In this document: piece by piece, positions 40,401 through 52,100 of the stretch | Numbering within the stretch: position 1 is the stretch's first letter | How the letters are laid out: each line of letters starts with the position of its first letter | Source: Rotaria sordida | Taxonomy: Eukaryota > Rotifera > Eurotatoria > Philodinida > Philodinidae | Assembly: GCA_905250125.1 (NCBI GenBank) | Contig: CAJNOL010000016.1 | Span: 62,001-126,000 of the forward strand | DNA: 64,000 nucleotides | Reading direction: 5' to 3' | The notes under the pieces: generated by a model | Databases searched by the model: none | The model's input: the letters and a program-made list of their open reading frames with translations, nothing else | Told to the model about the DNA's origin: nothing | Position numbers and translations under genes: made by a program

Positions 40401-43161
40401 GAGACAACCTACGAAAACATTATTTTATTAATTTTTTGCCTAAAATTTCTTATTTATTAGATGAAAATATTTTATAAACATTAAAGTACTTTTTAGAGAA
40501 AATTCAAGTAGTTAAAAAAGAAAATAAATAACACTTAAAAATCAAATGAAGTGACACATTCGAGTGATCCACTCGTTTATTGCACGGTATGAGCCAAATA
40601 TTCACTAAAATATATTTATTAATCATCACCAAGTCGACTTTGTTCTTCAATGAAATCTCAGTTTTTAATAAAAAATACATTAGCAAACTTTTATTCAAAA
40701 TTTGATACGGAAAAAAGACTTAATCGAATTGCCTTCTTGGTATAATAGAATGAGCCAAAAAGCAATAGAACACTTCTACATTCAGCTTCAAAGGCATTTA
40801 AAAAATACATTTTATACTAAATAATCTTTGCAAATACATTAAGAAAAGGTATGTTTTGCACAGTCAAATCTAGTTTTGTTATTCTTGTGTTGCTTAACTG
40901 AAAAAAAAATAATCATAAATATTTCTTCTACAGCTTGAAAGTTGATATTACATGATGAAGAATTTTTTGTGAACAAAAGAAATTTGTGTGAAATATAAAG
41001 TCAAATTTTTCTGAAACAAGAAATTCTTCATTCGAATCTCAGAGCTCAAAATCGATCGCTCGACTCAAACATTATTCCTTTTCATAAGGAAGATCTTCTA
41101 TGTAAGAAAACGGAAAACATCTGATTTTGATTGATTTTTTTCTAACTAAAACAAAACAATTAAAATGGTACTAGTTGAATACGATAAAAATCTGATTTTT
41201 CAACTTTGAACATAGATTTTATTTGATTTTAAGCTTTCTTAATCGATTTTAAAAAAAAGGATTCAATCGATAAATCTCTATTGATCGATTAAAAAAGACT
41301 ATAATCAACTGAAGTCTATCTTTAAAATGAAAAAAATCAGGTTTCAATCACAATTAAATAGCGCTATTTTAATCGATTTCATTCTGATTTTTTGTCAAAA
41401 TTTCAAAAACGGATTTTGCACCTCGCAACTGGTAACAATCAGGAATCTTTATTATATGAACATTTTGGAAGTTTTATTTAGCTAATATATTAGAAGCAGA
41501 GAATTTATTCAGTTCAATGACATTCCTCATCTACACATAAGGTCGAGTACCCTATCAATTGCATTAAGTGGCATAAGTTTTTCTCAAGTGAAACAGGATG
41601 AACTAGGTACTAAAACTAATAACGTAGCTCAAAATAGTAATGGATCTAACTCTTTGAAATTAATCAGCGAGTATTGTACTCGTGAAAGCTGATGTTAATA
41701 GATAATAATCTTTAGGAAGTTGGAGTAGACATGAACACATCTTGGTCTCTCGATTCAATAAATAATTCGATCTACCTCTTTCATGCTGTTTTTTTTTCAA
41801 GTATTAAAATTGTTCGACCTTATTTAGCTCGTGATCAATATGACAATAAACTCTTTACAAAGCTCTAATAAATGACTGCAGTGACTATAGGAGTCCATCG
41901 TTTAGAAATCCTTTTTGTAAAAGAAATATACTTTTAATAGTGCCATTCTAGGTTGGTCTTGGCGATGCCAAGCCGGACCGGCTCATTAAATAAGGAGACA
42001 ATTTCGAAGTCTGGCTTAAATTGGTTTAAAATCTGGGCACAAAAGCATTCAAAGAAAATCTATTGGACTTGTTATTTATGTTTCATGATATGTTTTTCTG
42101 TTAGATGTAATCTTATCGTAAAACTTACAGCTTGAATAACTCTTTGAAGAGATAATTTAAGTACAGAATGTTCTATATGTGTTGATGGACTTTCAATAAT
42201 TTTTGTTAAATGATCAAGTGCATCATCAATATCACTATTCAGAATGAGAACATCTTGTAATTTTTCTTGTAAATAACATAAACGTTCATTTGTTTCACGT
42301 TCATTAGCTTTTATTCGTGCAAGACCACCATGAGTAAAACGAGAATGATGTACAGCAGGTGCACCTAATGTAACCGTATTATAAATTGATCCTAAAAAAT
42401 TATTCAATCAATATACAGAAACAAGATTCTTTGTTTTTTTTTTCGATCATATACTTTGTGAAGGATCATCTCCACTACTAACTAATAATTGTTGTAAATG
42501 TAAATTCATTGGTACATGAGCAATTTCAGGTTGCATTCGTTCAACAGAACGTCGAAATAAACGTCCTACAAATACAGATGATTGTGAAGAAAAAAAACTG
42601 AATATGAATAGCTTAAATATTACCACCACATGCACTTTCATGAGTTTGAACAGCTCCAATCAATTCTGAATAATGTTGAATAAAATTTTTATAAATACGT
42701 ATACAATTAAGTCGATGAACTTCTTCACTACCACTTAACTAAATATTTAAATAGAGTAGTACAATAATTTGAAATGTAAAACAAAACACCAACCGGTCCT
42801 AATTCTTCAGCAAATTGAATAAATCTTCCTGCACGTTTCAAATAAAATTGGCTAATAATCAAATGAAAAAAAAATAGTAAAAATATAACATACATATAAT
42901 GTTTCCTTACAGATAACAAATCGGTGTAGAAAAATTACCAACATATTCTGACATAAGTTGAACAACATTTAGGGTTTTTTCATGATCTTTTGTTCGAAAT
43001 TCAAAATGTCGTGCTAAAAAATTACTTGCTATTTGTTGTAAATTGATCTTTTCATTATCAACAAATGATATCATCGATGGTGGTATAACTGCAGCCGGAT
43101 TTATACTATTAGCTGTAGAATCAACTGCTCTATCAACGAGACTATTGACCAATGAAGCCAT
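37446..43161 (-). CDS. INPP4: Inositol polyphosphate 4-phosphatase (INPP4), lacking the C2 domain
   Basis: This phosphatase removes the 4-phosphate of PI(3,4)P2, ending PI3-kinase signals on membranes. Twelve exons: 42911-43161, 42794-42851... in transcript order 42911-43161, 42794-42851, 42624-42738, 42455-42565, 42129-42391, 40289-40408, 39983-40213, 39818-39902, 38128-38437, 37965-38065, 37784-37872, 37446-37733; they sum to 673 residues with all phases consistent. Recognisable blocks are [64 protein letters not shown] and the catalytic CX5R loop CKSAKDR (about 591-597), ending with the family's [15 protein letters not shown]. Vertebrate INPP4 is about 940 residues; the missing part is the N-terminal C2 lipid-binding domain. 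The ATG follows an acceptor (TATTGTAG) directly, so an upstream noncoding exon is likely (donor candidate GTGAGC near 43335). Confidence 0.92.
38618..39631 (-). CDS. Unknown basic Ser/Thr-rich protein nested in an INPP4 intron
   Basis: A single 337-codon frame starts at [20 protein letters not shown] and lies wholly within the 1380-bp INPP4 intron 38438-39817, on the same strand. The first 70 or so residues look helical (heptad-like [10 protein letters not shown]...FEKNITDIE); the rest is Ser/Thr/Pro/Arg/Lys-rich and likely disordered, with PPSYSS, several basic clusters and a Pro-rich patch ([11 protein letters not shown]). Codon use matches neighbouring host genes, and a frame of this length in such AT-rich DNA is unlikely by chance. 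In-frame upstream ATGs to 39769 exist but run through low-complexity DNA. Family unknown. It could be an independent nested gene or a long alternative exon; the stop before the next INPP4 exon favours the former. Confidence 0.7.
   Translation of the reverse strand: MIPVLRSIDGLLNRFDELSQRHASFISDFEKNITDIENPLRDVTRDEEEQRKTAESLLTTSTENFDQTGSFGNVEDFNRRITKSRTHNRPPSYSSNDTNSFYNRVPSRSSLATTESAPPPRTSTLTTRPVIGKTSTSQSVTSTSIQNLNQPKVRLTTKIKPKIIPESLPTTRQYPRSPITTFTMETAIRLSRPKTCDQSLDQRVSSKRVHRRLKSNQNTKNEASESSVISVSLASSLKSSPNKRINPTTIKTSSKKLKADNRFATDNSKRIPMSNYPRPAIVLVPPPTVYLTFPMQPELRSSRVVVLPKATTTKRPINISTKNRSVIPPKRLIQLMT
40409..42128 (-). repeat. Large INPP4 intron with repeat debris
   Basis: This 1720-bp intron contains an AATCGATT-rich stretch (about 41140-41420: repeated AATCGATTTT and its inverse) and, at 41958-41983, two adjacent GC-rich hairpins, CTTGGC-GAT-GCCAAG and GCCGG-A-CCGGC, which stand out in AT-rich DNA. 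No coding frame is supported. Confidence 0.5.
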
Positions 43162-43785
43162 CTACAATAATCAATAATAAAAGTCTACTCTATTATAAAA
43201 TTATCTATTCTGAATACATACATTTAGCACGATCAGTTTATTTTTCAAAATAAATCGATAGTGGAACATATAATTCACATCTAGGTACAAAAAGATAGAT
43301 AAAAGTTATTGACCTTGTTATCATAATGGCTCACCTTGCTATAAAAAATAACTGGATTATAAAAATCCAATGATAAGATATCAAAAAAAAAAAAAAAAGA
43401 AAAAAAAACAGTGTGCGTTTTTTTTTTGTTCGTTATATTGCATTTTTTTTCAAATAGTTTATTTGTTCCGAGAAAAGAATAAAAATGAAGAGAATCAACG
43501 ACTACAAAACAACAATAATAACACAGAAAACAAAACAATAAATAACCTACTATCGAGTATTTTTCTAGGCTTCATATATTACTTTTTCTTTTTCTTCTTT
43601 TATGAGTAATAAAACAACAATTATAGAAATACGATAATAATATATCATCCCTCGTTGGTTTTTTATCTCTTATATAAATAAAGATCGGACAAGAAAACAA
43701 AACAAATAGAAATAAAAACAAAATCTTTGTCTCTTTTTTTTTCACAGAAACACACACATCCACAAACACAAAGATTTATATTTAT
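43162..43785 (-). other. INPP4 5' region and SSR1 3' flank
   Basis: A 624-bp gap. It probably holds a noncoding first exon of INPP4 (donor-like AAGGTGAGC near 43335, acceptor at 43162-43163). Low-complexity A- and T-runs at 43382-43450. No coding frame like a C2 domain is present. Confidence 0.5.
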
Positions 43786-45616
43786 TTATTCATCATTTTC
43801 ACTTGATACAGCTCCTGTACTAGTTGCATCACTATTTGTTTGTCGAGATTTTCGTTGACTTGGACTTTTTCGTGGTGAACGATCTAGACAATAAAAAAAA
43901 ATTACAAAATACATTTCTTTTTTTTTTCTGTATGGCCTACTTTGAATAAGATGATGTTTTGGAATCCAATCGACATCATAACTACCTTTAGCTTGTGGAT
44001 TACCAAGAAAATTTTGTGAACCTTGTTTACCACCGGCTCGTTTCATACGATTTGAAAGTAAATATTGATAAGCCAAAAATCCTAATAAAACTAAAATTGC
44101 ACCAAGAAATACATAGAGAAAGAATCTAAATTAAAAAAAATTCTTTTGACGTTTGTTTTATTAAAACATCGTTTTTTGAATTCTTACGTTTCTCCATCAA
44201 ATCCTTCATCAGCATCGGTTAAATTAATTGTTTGATTGAAAACTACATTTTGAAAACGTTTTCCTTCCTAAAAAAAAATTCTAGTACAACAAAGAAAAGA
44301 AAAAAAATTTTTTTTTGTTTTCGTTGCATACACTATTTCGATAATTAACTAAAACAACTAAACCCATTGGTCGTCCATTAAATGTTTCACTTGGCATAAA
44401 TAAATATTCAAACGTTGATTCTAAACTAGGTTCAAGAACTTTGTCCGATCGTAATAAAGTAAAATTTTGAATATAATAACTATAATCTTGTGGATAACGT
44501 AATGAACCATCAATCGATTCAATAATAAAATTTTGTGTACCATTATTACGTGTACCAACAAGTAGACGAGTTAATTTACCGGCAATTAATTCTAAAAAGA
44601 ATTCAATTGTAGAGTTTTATTTATTTTCTTTTTTTCTTCTAGATTTAAAAACAAACCATTTGCTTTTGCTGGTTGAATAAAAACATAAACTGTATGAAAG
44701 TCTGGTGATGATGGTATACGATTTGGATCTTCATCTTCTTTTCCTTCCTAAAAAAAAAATAATTTCAAGCAAATATATTTGCCATTTTACGAGAGAAGGT
44801 TTGCAAGTGATAAATCGCTTTTAAGTTGAGACTATACTCAATAGATAGAGCCTAGTCAGTAGGTAAGTACTCGAGAGTGACTTAAGCTGTTGGATCTTTG
44901 TTAGTGAGATATTGAATTTTAAGTAGAATTTTCTTGCAGGGTGTCAGCTTTCAAGTTAAATCATAGTTTTAAATTTTGCTTTAAGACTTTGCCCATATGA
45001 TGGCTTCGATTAGACTAACTATTAGAAAAAATTTCACCCATGGTAAAACGTTTATATTTTGAAAAATTCAATATCTCGGAAACACTTTGTCAAGAAATGA
45101 TGACGTTTTTTCTAAAAGCTAGTCTAATTGGAGCCATTCTATGAGCAAAGTTTCAGGTCGACATTCAAAAGTATGATTATGCTTGAAAACTGAAGTTCTG
45201 CAGAAAAAACCTACTGAAAACTCGATATCTCAGCCACAAAGATCCAATAGCTTGAATCATTCTCGAGTACTTACCTATTTTGACTAGACTTTATCTATTG
45301 AGTATATTCTCAACTTAAAAGCAACTTATCACTTGACAAGTTTCTCTCGTTAGTTTTCTTTTTTTCATACAAGTATGTCATTTGCTGGTGTTATTATTTC
45401 ATCTGAACGTAAAACAGGTTCTTGTTCTTGTTCTTCTTCTTCGACTTCTACATCACCTTCGACTTGATCTTCTGTACCATAAACGACTAGAATGCATCAA
45501 ATTAATCTTTTCTTTTCAAAAAAAATTTCATGATTTGTATTAGGTTTTTTACCTGTAGTAGAAAAAAATAGTAAACCAAAAATTGTTAGAAATGAAAATA
45601 ATCGAATTATATTCAT
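43786..45616 (-). CDS. SSR1: Translocon-associated protein subunit alpha (TRAP-alpha)
   Basis: This ER membrane protein of the TRAP complex sits beside Sec61 and aids translocation of secretory chains. Seven exons (45553-45616, 45371-45486, 44657-44747, 44332-44591, 44188-44267, 43941-44125, 43786-43883) join in frame to 297 residues, near the 286 of human SSR1. In order: signal peptide (MNIIRLFSFLTIFGLLFFST), acidic stretch (VEVEEEEQEQEP), lumenal domain with RYPQDYSYYIQNFT and GRPMGLVVLVNYRN typical of the family, one membrane helix (FFLYVFLGAILVLLGFLAYQ), then a basic cytosolic tail ending in SENDE. Introns are short except the second (623 bp), which carries an inverted-repeat element. Confidence 0.95.
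44789..45350. mobile_element. Inverted-repeat MITE in an SSR1 intron
   Basis: A 562-bp element starts ACGAGAGAA and ends TTCTCTCGT. Arms of about 150 bp are inverse copies (CTTTTAAGTTGAGA near 44818 against TCTCAACTTAAAAG near 45308; GGTAAGTACTCGAGA near 44860 against its inverse near 45268). An inner inverted pair (AAAACGTTTATATTTTG side against CGTTTTTTCTAAAAGCTAGT) suggests further folding. No coding frame. Target duplication is not clear. Confidence 0.8.
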
Positions 45617-46000
45617 ATTTAATGTTAATATTATGTAGAAGTTATAGAAATTATCAGCTACGACGAAAAACAATATTCAGGATTTTACCAATGAACACGC
45701 AAACTTTTTTCTATAACCAATAAAAATCAACTATATATATGACATAGATTACTTTTCTTGAAAAAAAAGAAAAAAAAGAAAAACAAAACTTATAAATTAA
45801 AAAAATAAATTTTTCTTTCAAAATAATTTCTTTTAATTTTTCTTTTCTCATTTTATTTTATTCCTGACATCTTTATTATTGTTTTTGATTAAAAAAACAA
45901 CTTAAACAATGGCGATTTGCTGTTCTTATTGGTTAATTAATATATAAACTATTAATCGGTCGTCCATCATATTTTTTTTTTGCTCAATCAAAAAACTAAT
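45617..46000. promoter_or_regulatory. Divergent promoter between SSR1 and the plus-strand gene run
   Basis: A 384-bp gap between two oppositely directed ATGs. Facing the plus-strand gene are ATTGG (45928-45932) and TATATAAA (45941-45948), 53 bp before the ATG. Facing SSR1 are CCAAT boxes (45688-45692 and 45717-45721, inverted with respect to SSR1). Spacing fits a shared bidirectional promoter; activity is inferred. Confidence 0.5.
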
Positions 46001-46516
46001 ATGTCGACACTGTGTCGTTTTGTTTTACCAACAACATTATCAACAATTGAAGAAGCATGTGTAGCTGAATTTAATGAATATAAAAAACGTATGAAAGAAA
46101 TTTCACATAATAAATCATCAAATAAACGTTTTACAACAACAACTGGAGGAATAACAACAAATTTAACAAATACTCATGATTCATCTCATCATCAAAAAGA
46201 TCCCATACGAAATCCTGAACAAGCTAAAGAAGTAGCTAAAAAACTTGTACAAAGTGGTGCTATTAAAGTTCAAGCACAAGGTAAGGATCACGGATTTAAA
46301 CGTGCAACATCATCAAATGCTGGTCAAGAACGTTTGGTTAAAAAAATGAGTTTAACACCAAATACACCATCATCATCACAATCAATATCAAATCAAACTA
46401 ATCCATTTCAATCGATTCCATTTATTAGTCCAAATTCTACACCGAAATTTGTAAATACGAATTCTCATGAAAACAAACGACTTGTTGTTAATTATGATGA
46501 TACAGACAATTACTAG
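46001..46516 (+). CDS. Small unknown protein, first gene of a same-strand run
   Basis: A single-exon frame of 171 residues, starting at the ATG of MSTLCRFVLPTTLSTIEEAC, 53 bp after a TATA-like box. The N-terminal part looks helical (TIEEACVAEFNEYKKRMKEI); a central block, NPEQAKEVAKKLVQSGAIKV, is compact and probably conserved, followed by QGKDHGFKRATSSNAGQERL and a Ser/Asn/Pro-rich tail. I do not recognise the family. Only 80 bp separate its stop from the PSMA6 ATG, and no clear AATAAA lies between. Confidence 0.75.
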   Translation: MSTLCRFVLPTTLSTIEEACVAEFNEYKKRMKEISHNKSSNKRFTTTTGGITTNLTNTHDSSHHQKDPIRNPEQAKEVAKKLVQSGAIKVQAQGKDHGFKRATSSNAGQERLVKKMSLTPNTPSSSQSISNQTNPFQSIPFISPNSTPKFVNTNSHENKRLVVNYDDTDNY

Positions 46517-46543
46517 TGATTTTGTTCTTTTTGCTTTATATAT

Positions 46544-46559
46544 GTAAATATATTTCTAG
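46544..46559 (+). promoter_or_regulatory. Acceptor-like site before PSMA6 (candidate trans-splice site)
   Basis: AAATATATTTCTAG ends 37 bp before the PSMA6 ATG, in an 80-bp intergenic gap too short for an ordinary promoter. No upstream donor in the same gap is evident. Confidence 0.45.
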
Positions 46560-46596
46560 ATTGAAAGAAAAAAAAAAATAATTTTTTTATCTCGAA

Positions 46597-48951
46597 ATGA
46601 GTCGAACAGCTTCAGCCGGTTTCGATCGTGATATAACTATCTTTTCACCAGAAGGTCGACTTTATCAAGTTGGTTAGTATTTCTTTTTTCTTTTTGTTTT
46701 GAAGAAAAATTTCTTTCGATAAATTAAATAATTTATTTTATATTTATAGAATATGCTTTTAAAGCAATTAATCAAGGTGGTTTAACAACGGTAGCTATTC
46801 GTGGTACAGATTGTGTTGTTGCTATTGCTCAAAAAAAGATTCCAGTGAGTATTCTTTGCCAAAAAATAAAAATAAATTGAAAAGAAAAATTTGTTAAATT
46901 TTGAATGTATCAAGGGATATTTCGTAAATCTCATCAAATAAGATGGAACAACTAATTTCTTTTATTAAATGTCATGCTATGGGACTGAATAGATCGAGCT
47001 GTCCCATGAGACATTCGTTTTTTTGGATCATTGTCTCCAATGCTTGTCAAAGATGTGGGTGACCATAAAAATTCTTTTTCACAAACATTTCCTCCTAATA
47101 AAAAATTAGTTTATGTGTGTCACAAAATGTGCCGGATAGAACAAGGGTAAGACAATTTTTCTTAGTGAGAGTACAGAATACGAAAAAAAAAGCTTACACT
47201 ACACATGTCTAATGTGAGTTTCAGTAGCAAGAATATCTTAGTAAAAATAATAGAAAATAAAACAGATAATATGATTTCATGCTTTTAAAAAAGATTGTGT
47301 CATTGAAGTTTTCTGTGTAAAAGATTGAATGAAATGTGCTCTGTAAGAGACGCTAGAAATTCTAGTTTGTCTACTGAACTTGGCAGATATACTGGAAAAC
47401 TAGAGAAGAAGATCAACTGCGCTTTTATCGATAATTTTTTTAAATTTTATTTTAACCTGTTGGTTACAAGGTTTTTGGGAAGATGACAAAAGATATTGGT
47501 TTGTTCGTAGAAGCGTGGAATTGAATATATGCATCGAAGGAAAACAGGGAATTGCATTAAGCTTCAGCCAACACTATAAAATAAAATATTTGTAGACTCG
47601 ACTAGAGTTGCCCAAAATCTTCGGGAATATTTCGAATAGGTCCATGTGTATTCCTCTGGTTCCATATTATAATGTAGATCTAATAAAATTGAACGTCTGG
47701 TCTTCTGTATGTTTAGAATTTCGGCAGTAATCGTAACTTTATGGAGCCATAATGGTTCTAGGATTCTACGTCATCTTATAGATCTCTGTTGAGTTTAGAG
47801 TCCGTCGGGTTCAAAATTTTTGGATTCGGATCTGGGATCAACTTGAAGGGCTCTAGTTGGGTTTCACAGAGCTCCAAATGACTCTGGTAGAGATAGAGCC
47901 AATGATTTCTCATCGATCGCTTAATTCATAATTTCTTGTTTTCTGTTTGATATACGTGAATAGTGATATTAGATAATGATGCTCTGATACGAAAATCGTA
48001 AGGAAAATAGAGAATATTCTATGGCCGAAGAAATCGAGTAGATTTCTAAAAACTTAACCAATATATATTGTTCTGTAACCAAAGGGTTAAATAATGTAAT
48101 ATTAAATCTTTCAATCTACTAGGATAAATTACTTGATCCATCATCTGTTACTCATTTACATGCTATTACACCAACTGTTGGATGTTTAATGACTGGAATG
48201 GTTGGTATGTATTCATGATTGAATATATTTTTTATCTTGAATATGATTATTATTTTAAAATCATATAGCCGATTCTCGATGGCAAGTACAACGAGCTCGA
48301 TATGAAGCAGCATCATGGAAATATAAATACGGTTATGATATTCCTGTTGATGCTATGTGTCGTCGTATAGGTGATATTTCACAAGTTTATACGCAAGAAG
48401 CTGAAATGAGACCACTTGGATGCAGTAAGATTATTAGAATTCGCTTATTTTTTTTTTGTCGAAATACAATATATATCAATAAATATATATATATAGGTAT
48501 GATTTTATTTGGTATGGATGCAGAAAAAGGTCCAATGTTATATAAAACTGATCCAGCTGGATATTTTTGTGGATTTCGTGCAACAAGTGCTGGCGTAAAA
48601 CAAACGGAAGCAAATAATTTCTTAGAAAAACGTATTAAGAAAAAATCAGATTTAACTTATGATGAAGCTATTGAAGTAAAGATTTTGAAATATATGAAAA
48701 GAATCTTAATAATTTATGTTTCGTTTTTTTTTGTTTTAGTTGGCTATTTCAACATTAGCTAATGTACTTTCAACTGATTTAAAACCAAGTGAAATTGAAA
48801 TTGGTGTTGTTACTAAAGATAATTTTAAATTTCGGTTTGTTCTTTTTTTCTATTTCAATTAATTAATCTAAATAATTTATTTATTTTTTTTAGAGTATTG
48901 GCAGAAAATGAAGTAGAACAACATTTAACACGTATAGCTGAAAAAGAATAG
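46597..48951 (+). CDS. PSMA6: 20S proteasome subunit alpha type-6
   Basis: An outer-ring alpha subunit of the 20S proteasome. Seven exons (46597-46672, 46750-46844, 48123-48204, 48269-48424, 48497-48675, 48740-48834, 48894-48951) give exactly 246 residues, the length of human PSMA6. The N terminus carries the alpha-subunit signature ([20 protein letters not shown]); other near-identical blocks are [40 protein letters not shown] and [18 protein letters not shown]. Introns are 50-80 bp except the second (1278 bp), which contains unidentified, probably repeat-derived DNA. AATAAA at 49064-49069 is a likely polyadenylation signal. Confidence 0.97.
46845..48122 (+). other. Long PSMA6 intron, no gene seen
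   Basis: A 1278-bp intron in a gene whose other introns are under 80 bp. No coding frame is supported. TTTGTAGACTCG near 47592 is shared with the long dynein-IC intron, and the segment at 47640-47890 is rich in GATC/AGAG-type words, both suggesting decayed repeats. Confidence 0.4.
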
Positions 48952-49091
48952 ACAATATTTGAATTTTTTCAATGATCATAACTTTCAAGAAAATCCAGAA
49001 ATTGTTGTTATTTGCCTAGCCTTTTTCTTTTCTTTTGTTTTCTTTTTTTTATTATTGTGATGAAATAAAACACCCTTCATTCTATCAAAAT

Positions 49092-49105
49092 ATCTTTCAT
49101 TTCAG
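49092..49105 (+). promoter_or_regulatory. Acceptor-like site before the DCC-like gene
   Basis: ATCTTTCATTTCAG ends 23 bp before the ATG at 49129 and about 36 bp after the PSMA6 polyadenylation signal: the spacing expected of coupled 3'-end formation and trans-splicing. Confidence 0.45.
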
Positions 49106-49128
49106 ATATTAAAACCGTCATTATATGG

Positions 49129-52100
49129 ATGGAGACGGTTAATATATTCTTTTTTATTTATTTGACAGCAGTATTACCATTCAATGCAATCACATCAAGC
49201 CCAACTGGACGTGTTTTATCAAGTCGAAGTGATCCGTTTATTCGCGATCGTTTACCAAAAATTGAAATGAACGCAACAAGTCATTCAATTGTAATGACAC
49301 TTCATCCAGCAGCAATCAATGATGAAACAATAAAACGTTTTCGTTTACAATATGGAATTAATTTTCCTTATCAACATACAATTTATATAAATAAAAATCA
49401 AACTTCAGTATTTATTGATAAACTCGGTAGAAAACGAAAAATCTTAGAAAAAATAAAAGAATATTGAATATCTTTTTTTTTTCTTTAGAACCAAATCAAA
49501 AATATATTTTTTCATTAATTGCACTTAATGAAAATAATGATACAGTTGTTCCGGAACAATTCTATGATTTTCAAATGCCATCAGAAGGTAAATTTAAATA
49601 CATTGAACACTTCTCTATTTTGAACTTGAACATTATTTTTACAGTCTTATTTACTATTCTAATCTCTTTTAAATGAATGAGCGTGTACTTTTTTTTTTTA
49701 ATCCCTCTTCTCTTTATCATTTCTGCCTAATGCATTAAGACTACAGTTCATTGTTTATTAGAACCGTGAATATCAGAGAAAACAAGGATGTTACAGCATC
49801 ATCTTACATTAAACAAAAAGATTCAATTAATTAAGTGTTCATTTAAGAGAGATTTTGTTGTAATTTACAATAAAAATAAAATATTTGATTTTTTTTTGTA
49901 AGATGATGATCGTCAACCACCAAAAACTCCACTTGAATTAAATTTAATACCACATTCGAAAACATCTGTTCTTCTTCAATGGACTGATGTAGATTTTCCA
50001 AAAAATATCCGTTTACCATCATCACGTCGTTATAAAATTCAAATAAATGAATTAAATTCTAATCAACAAATAATTAAACAACAAGAAATATTAACAAATA
50101 ATGAACAATCATATTTAATTGAAAATTTAAAACCATTAACTAATTATGAATTTGCTGTTCGAACAATTGATGGTGATCTTGAAAGTGATTATTCAATGGC
50201 AATTGAATATTCAAATGTTATTTATCCAATAAAACAATTAAATATGATAACAAATAATGATCCATCAAAAGTTACATTAACATGGCAAGTACCTGATGAT
50301 ATAAATGGTATTAAATCATTTAATATTTATTATAATGAACAAGATGAAAAAGGACAAGAACAAAAAATAACTGTACCAATTGAAATAACACAAGTAACTA
50401 TTTCAAATTTAAAAGCAAATACAAAATATTTATTTAAAATTGTTTCTGTTAATCAATTTAATGATGAATCAACACCAGAAACAAGATTATATAAAACACC
50501 TTATGGTAAATTTTATAAAATTTGTTTTTTATAAGAATTTATAAGAATTTATTTTTATTTTTTTTAGCTATTGATACAAATCATATAGAATCAAATAAAA
50601 ATACAGGTATGTGGTTTTTGTTTTGCTCATTTTATCGAAAATTAACAGAGAATAAGCAAGGTTGCTGACTAGAATTATAACCAATTGTAGAATTTGTCAC
50701 GCATGATGGATGAGTGAACTAGTTTTAACAATAGATTGATATTTAATTTAGTCTATTAGATTTTTTAGAGCAGAAAATTCATTATCTCAGTCGAGGAAAC
50801 TATCTGAACTATAACTCGCCATTTGAGCTCATATTGAACTCACAAGGAAGTTTCGGGAAAACTAGACAATACATAAAAGGGTTCATGCCCATAGGTCTCT
50901 CTGAAACCGAGTTATGACCGTTTTACTGAACACTGGATGACGCAAATAGATTATAAAATAATTCAGTTTTTATTAATTTGCATCAATAGTTTTGATAGAA
51001 TCCACAAGGATTCATTTGAGTCTACTACTGTTAACAACAATGTGCGTGTAGACAAGTTCACACTTTCGTTAACAGTGATAGATTCTTTAAATAAGTCTCT
51101 TGTATAACATATAAAGATTTTGTAATTCATTTGCATTATGAATTCTTACACTGAAATTCCAATCCATTTGCAGGTATTTACCGAAAAATTAACTAACGGA
51201 ATTCGGACGTAAAGTGTTGCCGATAGATAAATCTAATGATCCTTGGAATATAATGAAAGTTTCAGCCGAAAAGAATATTCCTTTGTCGAGATATTGAATT
51301 TTCAAGTAAACTCGATTTTTATGACAAGCAACTATCTCGAACGACGGATTATAGTTGGAATAGTACCTTTGTTAATTTAAAGAAAAACAATCTTTAGGTT
51401 CTTACTTAATATTTTAAAGCAAAACACAAGAAATATATTATTTATTAATTTGTTTAGATCAAAATTTATTTGGATGGCCATCAATGGGTTTATCAAATAA
51501 TTCATGGCTTCTTATTTTAATTGCATTCAGTATTGCATTTTTATGTCTATTCTTCTGTGGTATTATAATTTGTTCAAAAACAAGTTGTTGTTGTTGTTCT
51601 TGTTGGTCAGGTAATAAAAAACATATTCATAATTCTCCAACACATAGTCATCAACGACAATATTCTCCAACAAGTAATACAGCATCATCATCATTAATAA
51701 AACCAACTGATTTATGGGCTGGTGCTGATTGTTTATCACCACCAACAGCAACAATTCGAAATTCGAATACGACTGAAAGACATTATGAAACATCATCAAC
51801 GGCTGGTAGTGGAACATTACAACGATGTAATCATCATCATCATCATCATCATCCTCTTTATCATCATACACAAGAAACACAACCATTAACAAGTAATATT
51901 GAATTAAATAATGATCAACAACGACATTCATATGTACCATCAAACGATGGTTCAAGTTCAATCGATGGAAATACAAGTAGTTTTCCTATAAATGGAAAAT
52001 TTAATACAAGTATACGTACAAGACCTATTGCTGTTGGTGGATCGTTTGAACAACAAACACAAAAGAAATCTATGAAAAATTTACGTATGTTTTAATGTTC

